A stretch of DNA of 64,000 nt from Pseudolactococcus raffinolactis NBRC 100932 (lineage in GTDB: Bacteria; Bacillota; Bacilli; Lactobacillales; Streptococcaceae). Position 1 is the stretch's first letter. Each line of letters opens with the position of its first letter. Positions 17,528-26,257 of this stretch are shown one piece after another. The DNA lies in assembly GCF_001591765.1 (NCBI RefSeq), contig NZ_BCVN01000001.1, positions 124,001 through 188,000 on the forward strand. Direction: 5' to 3'. The position numbers and the translations under genes are program-made. The notes beneath the pieces are model-generated. The model saw only the letters and a program-made list of their open reading frames with translations. It was not told where the DNA came from and searched no databases.

Positions 17528-18340
17528 GTGAAGAAAAAACTTAAATTAGTCGCCTTATCGGGATTAGCAATCCTTGTTTTAACAGGCTGTGGTCGAACAG
17601 ATATTACAGGACAGTCAAGTGGCCTTTGGGAGCAATTCGTTTACGGCTTTGCTCAAATCATTCATTTCCTCTCGTTCGGTGGCCTAGTCGGTCTAGGAAT
17701 CATTTTATTTACGCTAATCATCAGAACGCTCTTATTACCTTTGATGCACGTGCAAACGAAATCAACGCGTAAAATGCAAGAAGTACAGCCTGAATTGAAA
17801 AAAATTCAAGCACAATACCCAGGTAAAGATGCGGAAAGTAAGCGCATCGTTGCTGAAAAAACACAGGAACTTTATGCCGAAAATGGTGTCAATCCTTATA
17901 TGGGCTGTTTGCCATTGCTTGTACAAATGCCGATTCTTTGGGCTTTGTATCAGGCTATTACCCGTGTTGATTTTTTGCGCGACGGACATTTTCTTTGGTT
18001 TGACATTTCGGGTCATGACCCTTACTTTGTCCTACCTATTCTTGCCGCCCTCTTCACTTTTGCAAGCTCATGGTTGACCATGAAAGCAGCACCTGAGAAG
18101 AACGCTATGACGACCAGCATGACTTATGTCATGCCGATTCTCATCTTTGTGATGGGGGTTAGCGTCGCAGCTGGTGTCGCCCTTTACTGGACCGTCTCAA
18201 ATGCCTACCAAGTCTTCCAAACCTTGCTTTTGAACAATCCGTTCAAGCTTCAAGAAGAACGTGACGCCAAGGCGAACGCAGAAAAAAATAAAGAAAAAGC
18301 CCGTCAAAAGGCATTAGCAAAAGCTAAGAAGAAAAAATGA
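17528..18340 (+). CDS. yidC: Membrane protein insertase YidC (lipoprotein form)
   Basis: Inserts and folds membrane proteins. The 270 residues begin with a lipoprotein signal (lipobox LTGC, Cys21), followed by the 60KD_IMP domain with five membrane segments (about 45-245) and a Lys/Ala-rich cytoplasmic tail ([14 protein letters not shown]). The start is GTG 17528 behind AAAAGGAAAA. Lactic acid bacteria usually carry two YidC paralogues; which one this is rests on its rnpA-linked position (OxaA1 type). Confidence 0.93.
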   Translation: MKKKLKLVALSGLAILVLTGCGRTDITGQSSGLWEQFVYGFAQIIHFLSFGGLVGLGIILFTLIIRTLLLPLMHVQTKSTRKMQEVQPELKKIQAQYPGKDAESKRIVAEKTQELYAENGVNPYMGCLPLLVQMPILWALYQAITRVDFLRDGHFLWFDISGHDPYFVLPILAALFTFASSWLTMKAAPEKNAMTTSMTYVMPILIFVMGVSVAAGVALYWTVSNAYQVFQTLLLNNPFKLQEERDAKANAEKNKEKARQKALAKAKKKK

Positions 18341-18446
18341 GTTAAGATTTAAAGTGATACAGCAAGGCTTGCTGTGAGCAATCAGAAAAGTTAAGCAATA
18401 TTAAAGTAGTACTTAAGTAATACCTAATAAAGGAGTAGTTAACGAG

Positions 18447-19343
18447 ATGGCTATTTTTACAGGAAATACAGTAGATGAAGCGATTGAACGCGGGTTGAAA
18501 AAACTCGGTGTCAAACGTGAAAATGTCCATATTCAAATCGAACAAAAAGATAAAAAAGGCTTTTTAGGCATTGGGAAGAAACGGGCTCGCGTTAACATTG
18601 ATGCGATTCATGAAGAAACAGTCCGTCAGGCTGACCGCCTAGCAACTCGGGGGCTAGATGCTGAGTTTATCGCAGACTCACCTAAAGTTCAATCCGCTAT
18701 GGAAGCGACGCTTGAATTGTCACAAGTGGTTAAAGCAGTTAAAGCTGCTGAAAAAGCTAGTACAGGTGATTTAAGCCAAGAAGATAAAGATGCGATTATT
18801 GAAGAAGCTAAAAATGAAATTGCTGAAAGAAAATTGATCGACCTCGAAGGGGATATTGGTCCTGCAGCCGAAGCTGAAACTCTGACGCAAAATCAAAGTA
18901 AAGTCATCAAAGAAGTTTCAAAATACTTGACCCTAATTACACAAGATATGGGTGTGCCTGCGTCAGTTTCAGCCCAAAATGATGGTAATCTAATTATTTT
19001 TAACCTCAAATCGACACAAGATGGTTTATTGATTGGTAAGCATGGCAAAATTCTTCAGGCCTTGCAAGTTCTGGCTAAGGCTTATGCTAATAGTTTGACG
19101 GAAGAACGTGTCATTCTAGCGATTAATGTTGGGGATTATCACGAAAAACGTAAAGTCTATATCACGAGCCTTGCCCATCATGCAGCTAAGCGTGCACGTA
19201 ATGGCGAAACGGTTTATATCAATGATTTACAAAGTAACGAACGTAAAATCGTTCATGCCATTATTTCTCGGGAACCAGGCGTTAACAGCCGTTCTATCGG
19301 ACGCGATAGTGGTCGATATATCATTGTCACAAAAGAAAATTGA
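18447..19343 (+). CDS. jag: RNA-binding protein Jag/KhpB
   Basis: A 298-residue protein: an N-terminal Jag_N domain (about 1-52, with KKGFLGIGKKRARV), an acidic helical linker, a KH domain (about 150-228, DGLLIGKHGKILQALQVLA) and an R3H domain (about 232-298, ISREPGVNSRSIGRDSGRY). Family members bind RNA and affect cell elongation and division with KhpA. It lies 106 bases after yidC, with SD AAAGGAG. Confidence 0.93.
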   Translation: MAIFTGNTVDEAIERGLKKLGVKRENVHIQIEQKDKKGFLGIGKKRARVNIDAIHEETVRQADRLATRGLDAEFIADSPKVQSAMEATLELSQVVKAVKAAEKASTGDLSQEDKDAIIEEAKNEIAERKLIDLEGDIGPAAEAETLTQNQSKVIKEVSKYLTLITQDMGVPASVSAQNDGNLIIFNLKSTQDGLLIGKHGKILQALQVLAKAYANSLTEERVILAINVGDYHEKRKVYITSLAHHAAKRARNGETVYINDLQSNERKIVHAIISREPGVNSRSIGRDSGRYIIVTKEN

Positions 19344-19362
19344 GATAAAACTTTAGAATACC

Positions 19363-19391
19363 TTGACAAATATCGATAAAAACGATAGAAT
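19363..19391 (+). promoter_or_regulatory. rpmH promoter
   Basis: TTGACA (19363-19368), 17 bases, TAGAAT (19386-19391). The leader is nearly 100 bases and contains a GCCGGTTTACCGGT hairpin before the SD AGGAGGAAG. Confidence 0.85.
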
Positions 19392-19488
19392 ATTATGGTA
19401 TGTTTAGTAACTGATCAAAAGCCTAGGCTAGACATAAGATCGCCGGTTTACCGGTTATCAAAAATTCTGTACAGGAGGAAGAAACATC

Positions 19489-19623
19489 ATGAAACGCACT
19501 TTTCAACCAAGTAAACGTAAACGTCAAAAAACACACGGTTTCCGTAAACGTATGTCTACTAAAAACGGCCGTCGTGTCGTTGCTAGCCGTCGTCGTAAAG
19601 GACGCGCAGTTTTGACTGCATAA
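19489..19623 (+). CDS. rpmH: 50S ribosomal protein L34
   Basis: A 44-residue, very basic protein of the large subunit. The L34 pattern [19 protein letters not shown]...[16 protein letters not shown] is complete. SD AGGAGGAAG precedes ATG 19489. Here rpmH lies after jag, with its own promoter, rather than before rnpA as in Bacillus. Confidence 0.97.
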   Translation: MKRTFQPSKRKRQKTHGFRKRMSTKNGRRVVASRRRKGRAVLTA

Positions 19624-19638
19624 AATACGATAAAAAGA

Positions 19639-19669
19639 ACATAGTTACTCGAGCCTATGTTTTTTTTGT
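19639..19669 (+). terminator. rpmH terminator
   Basis: AACATAG...CTATGTT followed by a T8-type run. Confidence 0.85.
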
Positions 19670-19796
19670 TGTCTTTTTAGGTTTAAGGCTAGATTGTGAC
19701 TCGATTTGAAAGTAGAACTTTTTAAATAAACTTAATAGAATTAAAAGATATATAGTTTTTGTGAGCATATTTACTTGACTTCTGTTACAATGGTAT

Positions 19797-19810
19797 TGGA
19801 AACGATTACA
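19797..19810 (+). promoter_or_regulatory. cre-like site before the aldo/keto reductase
   Basis: TGGAAACGATTACA fits the cre consensus at 12 of 14 positions and lies 20 bases before the start codon. Confidence 0.4.
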
Positions 19811-19830
19811 CATAAAGAAAGGCTCTTACT

Positions 19831-20751
19831 ATGAAAAAAATTCAAATCGCCAATACGGACATGACGGCTAGCCAAATCATTTTAGGGTGTATGCGAATCA
19901 ACGAAGCAGGTAAAAATCCTGTTGAGACGATTCAGACAGCCTATGATCATGGCATTAACTTCTTTGATCATGCTGATATCTATGGTGCTGGTGAATGTGA
20001 AACGATTTTCGCTCAAGCGTTGAAAGAAACCAGTATCTCACGTTCAGACATTTATCTGCAATCTAAAGTTGGGATTAAACCAGGGGTTGCTTTTGACTTT
20101 TCAAAACAACATATCATTGAAGCGGTAGAAGGCTCATTGAAACGTCTAGATACTGATTATCTCGATGCACTCCTTTTACACCGGCCAGATACTTTGGTTG
20201 AGCCTGAAGAAGTTGCGGAAGCTTTTTCTCAGCTTGAAAAAGCTGGAAAAGTTCGTGCTTTTGGCGTATCCAATCAAAATCCAGGTCAGATTGAACTCCT
20301 GAAAACGGCAGTCAAACAGCCACTCAATATCAATCAACTTCAATTTGGTCTTAAACACACGGGTATGATTGATGCTGGTATCAATGTTAATATGGAAAAT
20401 CAAGCTGGTCTAGTTCGTGATGGAGGTATTCTAGAGTACTCACGCATTCATGATATGACAATCCAAGCTTGGTCTCCTTTCCAATATGGCTTCTTCGAAG
20501 GTGTCTTTGTGGGGAATACCGAAAAATTCCCGGAGCTTAACGCTAGATTGCTGGAGCTTGCGGATCAATACAAGGTGACGCCATCAGGTATCGCTGTTGC
20601 CTTCATCAATCGCCACCCAGCTAAGATGCAAACGATTCTTGGTACCATGACACCATCTCGGATTATTGAGGCGACAGAGGCTGCTGATATCGTCTTAACA
20701 CGTGAAGAATGGTATAGCTTATACATGGCAGCAGGGAATATCTTGCCATAA
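19831..20751 (+). CDS. Aldo/keto reductase (YdhF type)
   Basis: NAD(P)H-dependent oxidoreductase of 306 residues, TIM-barrel. The catalytic Asp/Tyr region FFDHADIYGAGECE, the catalytic Lys in LQSKVGI, and LLLHRPDTLVEPEEVAEAF followed by VRAFGVSNQNPGQIELL are visible. The substrate is unknown. SD AGAAAGG precedes ATG 19831. It is a single gene with a terminator at 20757. Confidence 0.92.
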   Translation: MKKIQIANTDMTASQIILGCMRINEAGKNPVETIQTAYDHGINFFDHADIYGAGECETIFAQALKETSISRSDIYLQSKVGIKPGVAFDFSKQHIIEAVEGSLKRLDTDYLDALLLHRPDTLVEPEEVAEAFSQLEKAGKVRAFGVSNQNPGQIELLKTAVKQPLNINQLQFGLKHTGMIDAGINVNMENQAGLVRDGGILEYSRIHDMTIQAWSPFQYGFFEGVFVGNTEKFPELNARLLELADQYKVTPSGIAVAFINRHPAKMQTILGTMTPSRIIEATEAADIVLTREEWYSLYMAAGNILP

Positions 20752-20756
20752 GACTA

Positions 20757-20802
20757 GAAAATGCTAGAGGATTTCCGGTATAAAGGGAAAAATCAGCATT
20801 TT
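20757..20802 (+). terminator. Aldo/keto reductase terminator
   Basis: GAAAATGCT...AGCATTTTC followed by T-rich sequence. Confidence 0.7.
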
Positions 20803-20846
20803 CTTTATTTTACAGTAAGATAAATCGTTAAAACGATGACTATTGT

Positions 20847-20875
20847 TTGAATTTTAAGCAAAAATAACTTATAAT
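20847..20875 (+). promoter_or_regulatory. ireB operon promoter
   Basis: TTGAAT (20847-20852), 17 bases, TATAAT (20870-20875). Confidence 0.75.
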
Positions 20876-20914
20876 GAAACTAACTCAATAAAATACAGAA
20901 GTGAGGTGACAGAT

Positions 20915-21181
20915 ATGAGTTTTACAGATGAAACGGTTCGTTTCGAGTTTGATGACTCGAGCAAAAAAGAAATTGGCGAAACACTTGTCAGTGTCTACAA
21001 GTCTCTCGGTGAAAAAGGATACAATCCGATTAACCAAATGGTCGGTTATGTCTTATCCGGCGATCCAGCTTATATTCCGCGCCATAACGATGCTAGAAAC
21101 AAAATCCGTCGTTTTGACCGCGATGATATCGTTGAAGAATTAATTAAAAATTACCTTAAGGATCAAGGTGTCGCACTTTGA
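20915..21181 (+). CDS. ireB: IreB family regulatory phosphoprotein (UPF0297)
   Basis: A small 88-residue protein. In enterococci IreB is phosphorylated by the PASTA kinase IreK and affects cephalosporin resistance. The family core [20 protein letters not shown] and [13 protein letters not shown] is present, and the N-terminal Thr residues (SFTDETVRF) are where phosphorylation is known in the family. The start at ATG 20915 follows GAGGTGAC. It overlaps ruvX by one base (TGATG). The trio ireB-ruvX-DUF1292 is conserved in Firmicutes. Confidence 0.93.
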   Translation: MSFTDETVRFEFDDSSKKEIGETLVSVYKSLGEKGYNPINQMVGYVLSGDPAYIPRHNDARNKIRRFDRDDIVEELIKNYLKDQGVAL

Positions 21182-21603
21182 TGCAACGTTTAATGGGATT
21201 AGATGTCGGTAGTGTGACTGTCGGCGTAGCCGTAAGCGATTTGTTAGGCTATACAGCTCAGCCTGTTGAGACGATTCGGATCAATGAAGCAAAGGCAGAT
21301 TATGGGTTTGAACGTTTGGCAGAGCTCGTCAAGGCATATCAACCTGCTAAATTTGTCCTGGGCTTACCTAAGCACATGAACAATGACGAAGGAATTCGAG
21401 CGCAAGCTAGTCGCCATTATGGTGATTTGTTGTTTGAAAAATTCGGCATTCCTGTTGACTATCAAGATGAGCGGCTCACAACAGCTCAGGCAGAGAAAAT
21501 TTTAATTCAAGGCCACACACGTCGTGAAAATCGCAAAAAATATATTGATAAGTTAGCAGCCGTGCTGATTTTACAAAACTATCTTGATAGCCATACTTTA
21601 TAA
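21181..21603 (+). CDS. ruvX: RuvX/YqgF-type Holliday junction resolvase-like protein
   Basis: A 140-residue RNase H-fold protein implicated in pre-16S rRNA end processing. Visible are the N-terminal catalytic Asp in [15 protein letters not shown], the motif [21 protein letters not shown], and the C-terminal [15 protein letters not shown] with the last catalytic Asp. I use ATG 21181; a TTG immediately upstream is unnecessary. Confidence 0.93.
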   Translation: MQRLMGLDVGSVTVGVAVSDLLGYTAQPVETIRINEAKADYGFERLAELVKAYQPAKFVLGLPKHMNNDEGIRAQASRHYGDLLFEKFGIPVDYQDERLTTAQAEKILIQGHTRRENRKKYIDKLAAVLILQNYLDSHTL

Positions 21604-21623
21604 ACTAGATTACGGAGTAAAAA

Positions 21624-21947
21624 ATGACTGAACATACACACCATCATGACCACGATCACGAACATGAGCAAGAATTTATCACTTTGGTAGATGATCATGG
21701 CAATGAAACTTTGTTTGAAATTCTTTTGACAATCGACGGTCAAGAAGAATTTGGTAAAAACTATGTCTTAGTCGTACCAGCTGGTGCGGAAGAAGACGAG
21801 AATGGTGAAGTTGAAATCCAAGCTTACGCTTACACACAAAATGAAGATGGTACTGAAGGTGACCTCTTACCAATCCCTGAAGATGCTGATGCAGAATGGG
21901 ATATGATTGAAGAAGTCTTCAATACTTTTGTTGAAGAACAAGACTAA
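21624..21947 (+). CDS. DUF1292 (YrzB) family protein
   Basis: A 107-residue, very acidic protein. The DUF1292 core [20 protein letters not shown] is present. The N-terminus is a His/Asp/Glu-rich tail ([15 protein letters not shown]) that could bind metal; that idea is only compositional. Function is unknown. It is third in the ireB-ruvX operon, 20 bases after ruvX, and ends at a terminator. Confidence 0.9.
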   Translation: MTEHTHHHDHDHEHEQEFITLVDDHGNETLFEILLTIDGQEEFGKNYVLVVPAGAEEDENGEVEIQAYAYTQNEDGTEGDLLPIPEDADAEWDMIEEVFNTFVEEQD

Positions 21948-21960
21948 ATCACTAAAAAAA

Positions 21961-22015
21961 TCTGGAAGCACACCTACCTGCAAAACAGGATTGGGTTGGC
22001 TTTCAGAGTTTTTTT
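21961..22015 (+). terminator. ireB operon terminator
   Basis: Long imperfect stem TCTGGAAGC...GCTTTCAGA with inner CCTG/CAGG, then seven T. Confidence 0.75.
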
Positions 22016-22040
22016 GGTATTTTAAAAGATAGATAGAGGT

Positions 22041-23278
22041 TTAGACGTCATTAGCTTCGGCATCAGTCATAATGGTCATATGATCGAGTTTTTTGACATC
22101 CGGTAAGAGCAGACTCACGATATTGCCGACAAAGATACTGCCACCAGCAAGGATGAGGAGAGGTGGGATGCCTATCATTTCAGCAAGTGGTGCCGCAAAA
22201 ATCAAGCCAATGGGACTAGCGAGAGAGATCAAGGCTTGTGTAATGCCCATGACACGTCCAGTTTGACTAGCGGAGAAAGCCTGCTGGATGATTGAAGCAA
22301 AGAGTCCATTTGCTTCAATCATCCAGCAGGAAGCTGAAGTACGATGAAGAGCCAAAGTCCTTGTCGGTTATCAGGCAATAAGCCCATAAAGGAAAAAGAA
22401 ATACCGGCTAAAAAATACCACATTACGCCGATCGTTAGTCGTCGTTTGGTCGTAGCGAATAAACCAATGAGCAAACCGCCAAGTAAGGAACCAATCGACC
22501 AAAAAACTTCCACTATAGAGGCATCGGAAATCGTGCCGTGAAAATAAGAAGTCGTGATCAAGGGATAAAGTGAGAAAGCAGGCCAAGAAAACATCCCGAT
22601 TAAAGTCGTAATCAGTAAAAAGTGAAAAATACCTTTATGATGCCGGACGAGTTTAAAGCCTTCAGCCAGTTCGTGAAGATAAGAGTTTGGATTTTCCAGG
22701 TGATCAAAACTTGGTATTCTCGTTATCAGAACAGTGATGGTCGCAATAATCGCACCAGCAACATCCATGAGCATGATTTGTGAAATAGGCATAAAGCCAT
22801 AAAAAAAGGCGCCGATAGCTGGTGTAATAATCATTGAAGCACTATTAAAGGCACCGTTTAGACCGCTGATTTTAGGAACAAATGATTCAGGAACAAGTGT
22901 TGGGATGATAGATTGGGCGGTAGGTGTTTGGACGGCACCAGCAAGACTTCTGATAAACATGGCGACGCCTAATAACCAAAAAGGTAATGGACCGCCCTGG
23001 CCATAAATAGCTAGAATAATCGCGGCAAGTGCCACTAACCAATCGCCTGATAGCAAAAGAATTTTCTTATTTAGGCGATCAATTAAAGGGCCCACCAAGG
23101 GCGCAACGATGATGCCAGGAATAAAAGCAATTAACATATACATGGCAAGAAGTGTCGGGCTTTTAGAGATATCGGTAATGTACCAGACCAAAGCGTACTG
23201 GGCAATCATACTCGTAAAAAAAGATAATTGTTGCCCGACAAACAGGGTAAAGAAATTATTTTTCCATTTATTTTTCAT
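22041..23278 (-). pseudogene. MFS transporter (MFS_3-like), frameshifted
   Basis: The N-terminal 319 residues (22319-23278) cover about ten membrane segments, with MFS elements such as FIPGIIVAPLVGPLIDRLNKK, and run to LFIVLQLPAG before a stop. The rest of the protein (FASIIQQAFSASQTGRVMG...PLAEMIG, 22041 to about 22310) is in another frame. Joined, they make a normal ~410-residue transporter of the macrolide-efflux-like MFS_3 group. The break lies exactly at a perfect 22-bp inverted repeat (22280-22330). Unless this is an assembly error the gene is inactive. Confidence 0.8.
22280..22330. repeat. Perfect 22-bp inverted repeat at the MFS frameshift
   Basis: Left arm 22280-22301 (CCTGCTGGATGATTGAAGCA plus AA), 7-base loop, right arm 22309-22330 exactly complementary. 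No T run follows on either strand, so it is not a terminator. Confidence 0.9.
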
Positions 23279-23449
23279 ATACTATAAATTTTATCAAAAT
23301 ATTGCCAAGTCCGGAATATCTTTTATTATTTAAATAAAACAGTTTATATACAGATGAAACGAGGTGAAAAAGATCAGATGTGTCAGGATGGTCCCTGTTA
23401 ACGTGTTTTATCCGATGTTAAAAAGTGTTCTTGGTTATCGGGATTTAGC

Positions 23450-23503
23450 TTGACAAATAACCACGGAAGTAGTAAACTAACGTTAGTTTATTAAAAACTA
23501 ACG
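23450..23503 (+). promoter_or_regulatory. Promoter of the XRE-aminotransferase with AAACTAACG operator repeats
   Basis: TTGACA (23450-23455), 17 bases, TAAACT (23473-23478). AAACTAACG at 23474-23482 overlaps the -10; its inverted copy CGTTAGTTT is at 23481-23489, and another direct copy at 23495-23503 runs into the SD GAGG. More copies lie in the coding region at 23527-23535, 23689-23697 (GAACTAACG) and 23702-23710. Confidence 0.75.
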
Positions 23504-23511
23504 AGGTGCAT

Positions 23512-24942
23512 ATGACAATCAAAAATAAACTAACGATAATGCGAGAGCAATCTGGCTTTAGTCAAGCAGAGGTCGCCAGAAAAATCGGCGTTTCTAAGCC
23601 AACATACTGGGCTTGGGAGAAAGGGAATGCCAAGCCTAAAGCAGAAAGTCTTAAAAAACTGGCAGTATTATATGACATAAATTTGGACGAACTAACGGAA
23701 AAAACTAACGAGAAAGTAGCGACACCTATGACAACATTTGAAAAATCTCAAAAACTTGACCATGTTGCTTATGATATTCGGGGCCCAGTCTTGGACGAAG
23801 CGAATCGTATGCGGGCGAATGGTGAGAAAATTTTACGTCTCAATACTGGTAATCCAGCTGAATTTGGCTTTACAGCGCCTGATGAAGTGATTCGTGACTT
23901 AATCATGAATGCGCGTGATAGTGAGGGCTATTCAGACAGTAAAGGGATCTTTAGCGCGCGTAAAGCGATTATGCAGTATTGCCAAGTCCTAGGTTTTCCA
24001 AATGTTGACGTTGATGACATTTACACCGGTAATGGTGTGAGTGAACTCATTTCTATGTCCATGAATGGTCTATTAAACACTGGAGATGAAGTTCTAGTCC
24101 CAATGCCAGACTATCCCCTTTGGACGGCATCAATTAGCTTGGCCGGTGGTCATGCGGTGCACTATCTTTGTGATGAATCAGCAGAGTGGTATCCAGATAT
24201 TGATGATATCAAGTCAAAAATCACGTCTAATACGAAGGCGATTGTCATCATTAATCCTAATAATCCAACAGGTGCTGTTTATCCACGAGAGGTCTTGTTA
24301 GACATCGTTGAAATCGCACGTCAGAATGATTTGATTATCTTCTCGGATGAGATTTATGATCGTATCATCATGGATGGCATTAAACATGTCCCAATCGCGA
24401 CTTTGGCACCAGATTTGTTTGTCGTGACCATGAATGGCTTATCAAAATCACACCGAGTGGCTGGTTTCCGTGTGGGTTGGATGATACTTTCAGGGGATAA
24501 GAGACGGGCTCAGGGCTATATTGAAGGCTTAAATATGCTAGCTAATATGCGTTTATGTTCAAATGTGTTGGCACAACAAGTCGTTCAAACATCGTTAGGT
24601 GGCACGCAGTCTGTTGATGAGTTATTGCTACCAGGTGGTCGTATCTATGAACAACGCGAATTTATCTATAAAGCTATGAATGAAATTCCAGGGATTTCAG
24701 CGGTGAAACCTAAGGCAGCTTTCTATATCTTTCCTAAAATCGATACAGCTATGTATAATATTCATGATGATGAACAATTTGTTTTAGATTTCCTCAAACA
24801 AGAAAAAGTCATGTTGGTTCATGGTCGTGGATTTAACTGGAAAGATCCAGACCATTTTCGAATCGTTTATATGCCACGTGTCGATGAATTAGCTCAGATT
24901 CAGGAGAAAATGACTCGTTTCTTGTCTAAATATCGCCAGTAA
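23512..24942 (+). CDS. XRE-family HTH fused to class I/II aminotransferase
   Basis: The 476 residues contain an XRE helix-turn-helix (about 4-60, QSGFSQAEVARKIGVSKPTY), a short linker, then a complete fold-type I aminotransferase (about 80-476) of the AlaA/glutamate-pyruvate group. Visible are LNTGNPAEFGF, IINPNNPTGAVYP, SDEIYDRI, the PLP Lys312 in NGLSKSHRV and GFRVGWM. The start at ATG 23512 follows GAGG. The HTH suggests self-regulation through the AAACTAACG repeats, analogous in logic to the GntR-type MocR regulators. codY follows after 105 bases from its own promoter. Confidence 0.88.
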   Translation: MTIKNKLTIMREQSGFSQAEVARKIGVSKPTYWAWEKGNAKPKAESLKKLAVLYDINLDELTEKTNEKVATPMTTFEKSQKLDHVAYDIRGPVLDEANRMRANGEKILRLNTGNPAEFGFTAPDEVIRDLIMNARDSEGYSDSKGIFSARKAIMQYCQVLGFPNVDVDDIYTGNGVSELISMSMNGLLNTGDEVLVPMPDYPLWTASISLAGGHAVHYLCDESAEWYPDIDDIKSKITSNTKAIVIINPNNPTGAVYPREVLLDIVEIARQNDLIIFSDEIYDRIIMDGIKHVPIATLAPDLFVVTMNGLSKSHRVAGFRVGWMILSGDKRRAQGYIEGLNMLANMRLCSNVLAQQVVQTSLGGTQSVDELLLPGGRIYEQREFIYKAMNEIPGISAVKPKAAFYIFPKIDTAMYNIHDDEQFVLDFLKQEKVMLVHGRGFNWKDPDHFRIVYMPRVDELAQIQEKMTRFLSKYRQ

Positions 24943-24969
24943 ATTGTTTCAAAATAGAAAACAATAAAT

Positions 24970-25014
24970 AATTTTCTGAATATTGTTGTATTTCTGATTT
25001 GTTATTGTTATAAT
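24970..25014 (+). promoter_or_regulatory. codY promoter with CodY box
   Basis: AATTTTCTGAATATT (24970-24984) matches the CodY box AATTTTCWGAAAATT at 14 of 15 positions. It abuts the -35 TTGTAT (24986-24991); the -10 TATAAT is at 25009-25014. Autoregulation of codY is known in L. lactis. Confidence 0.8.
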
Positions 25015-25047
25015 AAAGCTATAGAAACTTTTAAAAATAGGAGAAGT

Positions 25048-25836
25048 ATGACTACTTTATTAGAAAAAACAAGAAGAATCACGGCGATTTTGCAAGAAGG
25101 ACTCAATAATTCTAGCGAAGAATTACCGTACAATGGCTTATCAGAACGCTTATCAGCGGTAATTGATTGTAACTCTGTTGTCATCGATGGCAAGGGTGTT
25201 GTGCTTGGCTATGCCATGCCATACAAGACAAACAACGACCGTGTTGAAGCGATGTTTGATGAACGCAAGTTATCAGATGAGTACGTTCAAGTCGCATCAC
25301 GTACTTATGATACTGAAGCTAACTTACCTGCAGATGCGATGCTATCACTTTATCCACAAGAAGTTGTCAAAGATCACCCGCATGGTAAAACAACAGTTGC
25401 ACCGATTTATGGTAGTGGCTTGCGTTTAGGAACATTTATCATCTGGCGCAATGAAGAAGCGTTTAGTGATGATGATCTTGTCTTGGTTGAATTGGCAACA
25501 ACAGTTATCGGGATTCAATTGTCAAATCTTCAAATCGAGAAGATGGAAGAAAACATCCGTAAGGCGGCAGCAGTTAATATGGCAGTTAGCACACTTTCTT
25601 ATTCTGAAATGAAAGCTGTTAAAGCGATTCTTGAAGAATTAGGTGGTATCGAAGGCCGTTTGACAGCTTCAGTAATTGCTGATAAAATTGGTATTACACG
25701 TTCAGTGATCGTGAATGCTCTTCGTAAGCTAGAGTCAGCTGGGATTATCGAATCTCGTTCACTTGGCATGAAGGGAACTTACCTTAAAGTTGTCAATTCA
25801 GGTATTTATGAAAAACTTGAAGGTCGCAACTTTTAA
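25048..25836 (+). CDS. codY: GTP/branched-chain amino acid-sensing global repressor CodY
   Basis: The 262 residues have an N-terminal GAF ligand-binding domain (about 1-155) and a C-terminal winged HTH (about 200-250, [21 protein letters not shown]). It represses amino acid and peptide genes when branched-chain amino acids are plentiful; in lactococci the isoleucine signal dominates and GTP is not needed. SD AGGAGAAG precedes ATG 25048. Its own promoter carries a CodY box. Confidence 0.96.
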   Translation: MTTLLEKTRRITAILQEGLNNSSEELPYNGLSERLSAVIDCNSVVIDGKGVVLGYAMPYKTNNDRVEAMFDERKLSDEYVQVASRTYDTEANLPADAMLSLYPQEVVKDHPHGKTTVAPIYGSGLRLGTFIIWRNEEAFSDDDLVLVELATTVIGIQLSNLQIEKMEENIRKAAAVNMAVSTLSYSEMKAVKAILEELGGIEGRLTASVIADKIGITRSVIVNALRKLESAGIIESRSLGMKGTYLKVVNSGIYEKLEGRNF

Positions 25837-25844
25837 TAAATAGG

Positions 25845-26060
25845 AGTAAGCAGAATCAAATCAGTTAAGAGAGCGCTTGAAGCTGGGAATAGCGCCTGAT
25901 GATTCTGGTGAAGAACACTATTTTATACGCGTTTAACTCTAAAAAGTGTTAGTTTTTAGGGTTAAACGCGTATACTACAATTAAATAAAGCATAATAAGG
26001 TTGTCTTTTGACAACGAATTAAGGTGGCACCACGAATTTCGTCCTTTTCTGACGATTTTT
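25845..26060 (+). promoter_or_regulatory. T-box leader of aspS, Asn (AAC) specifier
   Basis: The T-box sequence AAGGTGGCACCACG is at 26021-26034. Stem I: AGTA (25845-25848), CAGAATCA paired with TGATTCTG, an AGAGAGCGCT/AGCGC apical part, then GAAG-AAC-ACTA with specifier AAC at 25914-25916. A long stem (TACGCGTTTAACTCTAAAA...TTTTAGGGTTAAACGCGTA) follows. The terminator is TCGTC/GACGA plus five T (26039-26060). Codon AAC means the leader would read uncharged tRNA-Asn. Confidence 0.85.
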
Positions 26061-26257
26061 GGGTGCTATTTTTTGTTAAGTTTCTATAGGTCAATTGCTT
26101 AAACAGTGGTCTAGTGTCTAATGGTGATAGCAAAAACATCGTTGTACTAGGGTCATACACCATTGTTTCAAATGACTAAAAAAAACTAAATTTTAAGATA
26201 GATCAAAGCTCGCCTATGGTAAAATAGGTTAAGCACGATAACAAGTAGAGGGAAAAT
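26061..26257 (+). other. aspS 5' region after the T-box
   Basis: There is no gene. A possible extra -10 TAAAAT near 26221-26226 has no clear -35. The aspS SD is AGAGGGAAA. Confidence 0.4.

Noticed and set aside
22280-22330. The MFS palindrome as a terminator
   Set aside because: No T run follows either arm and it lies inside the coding region.
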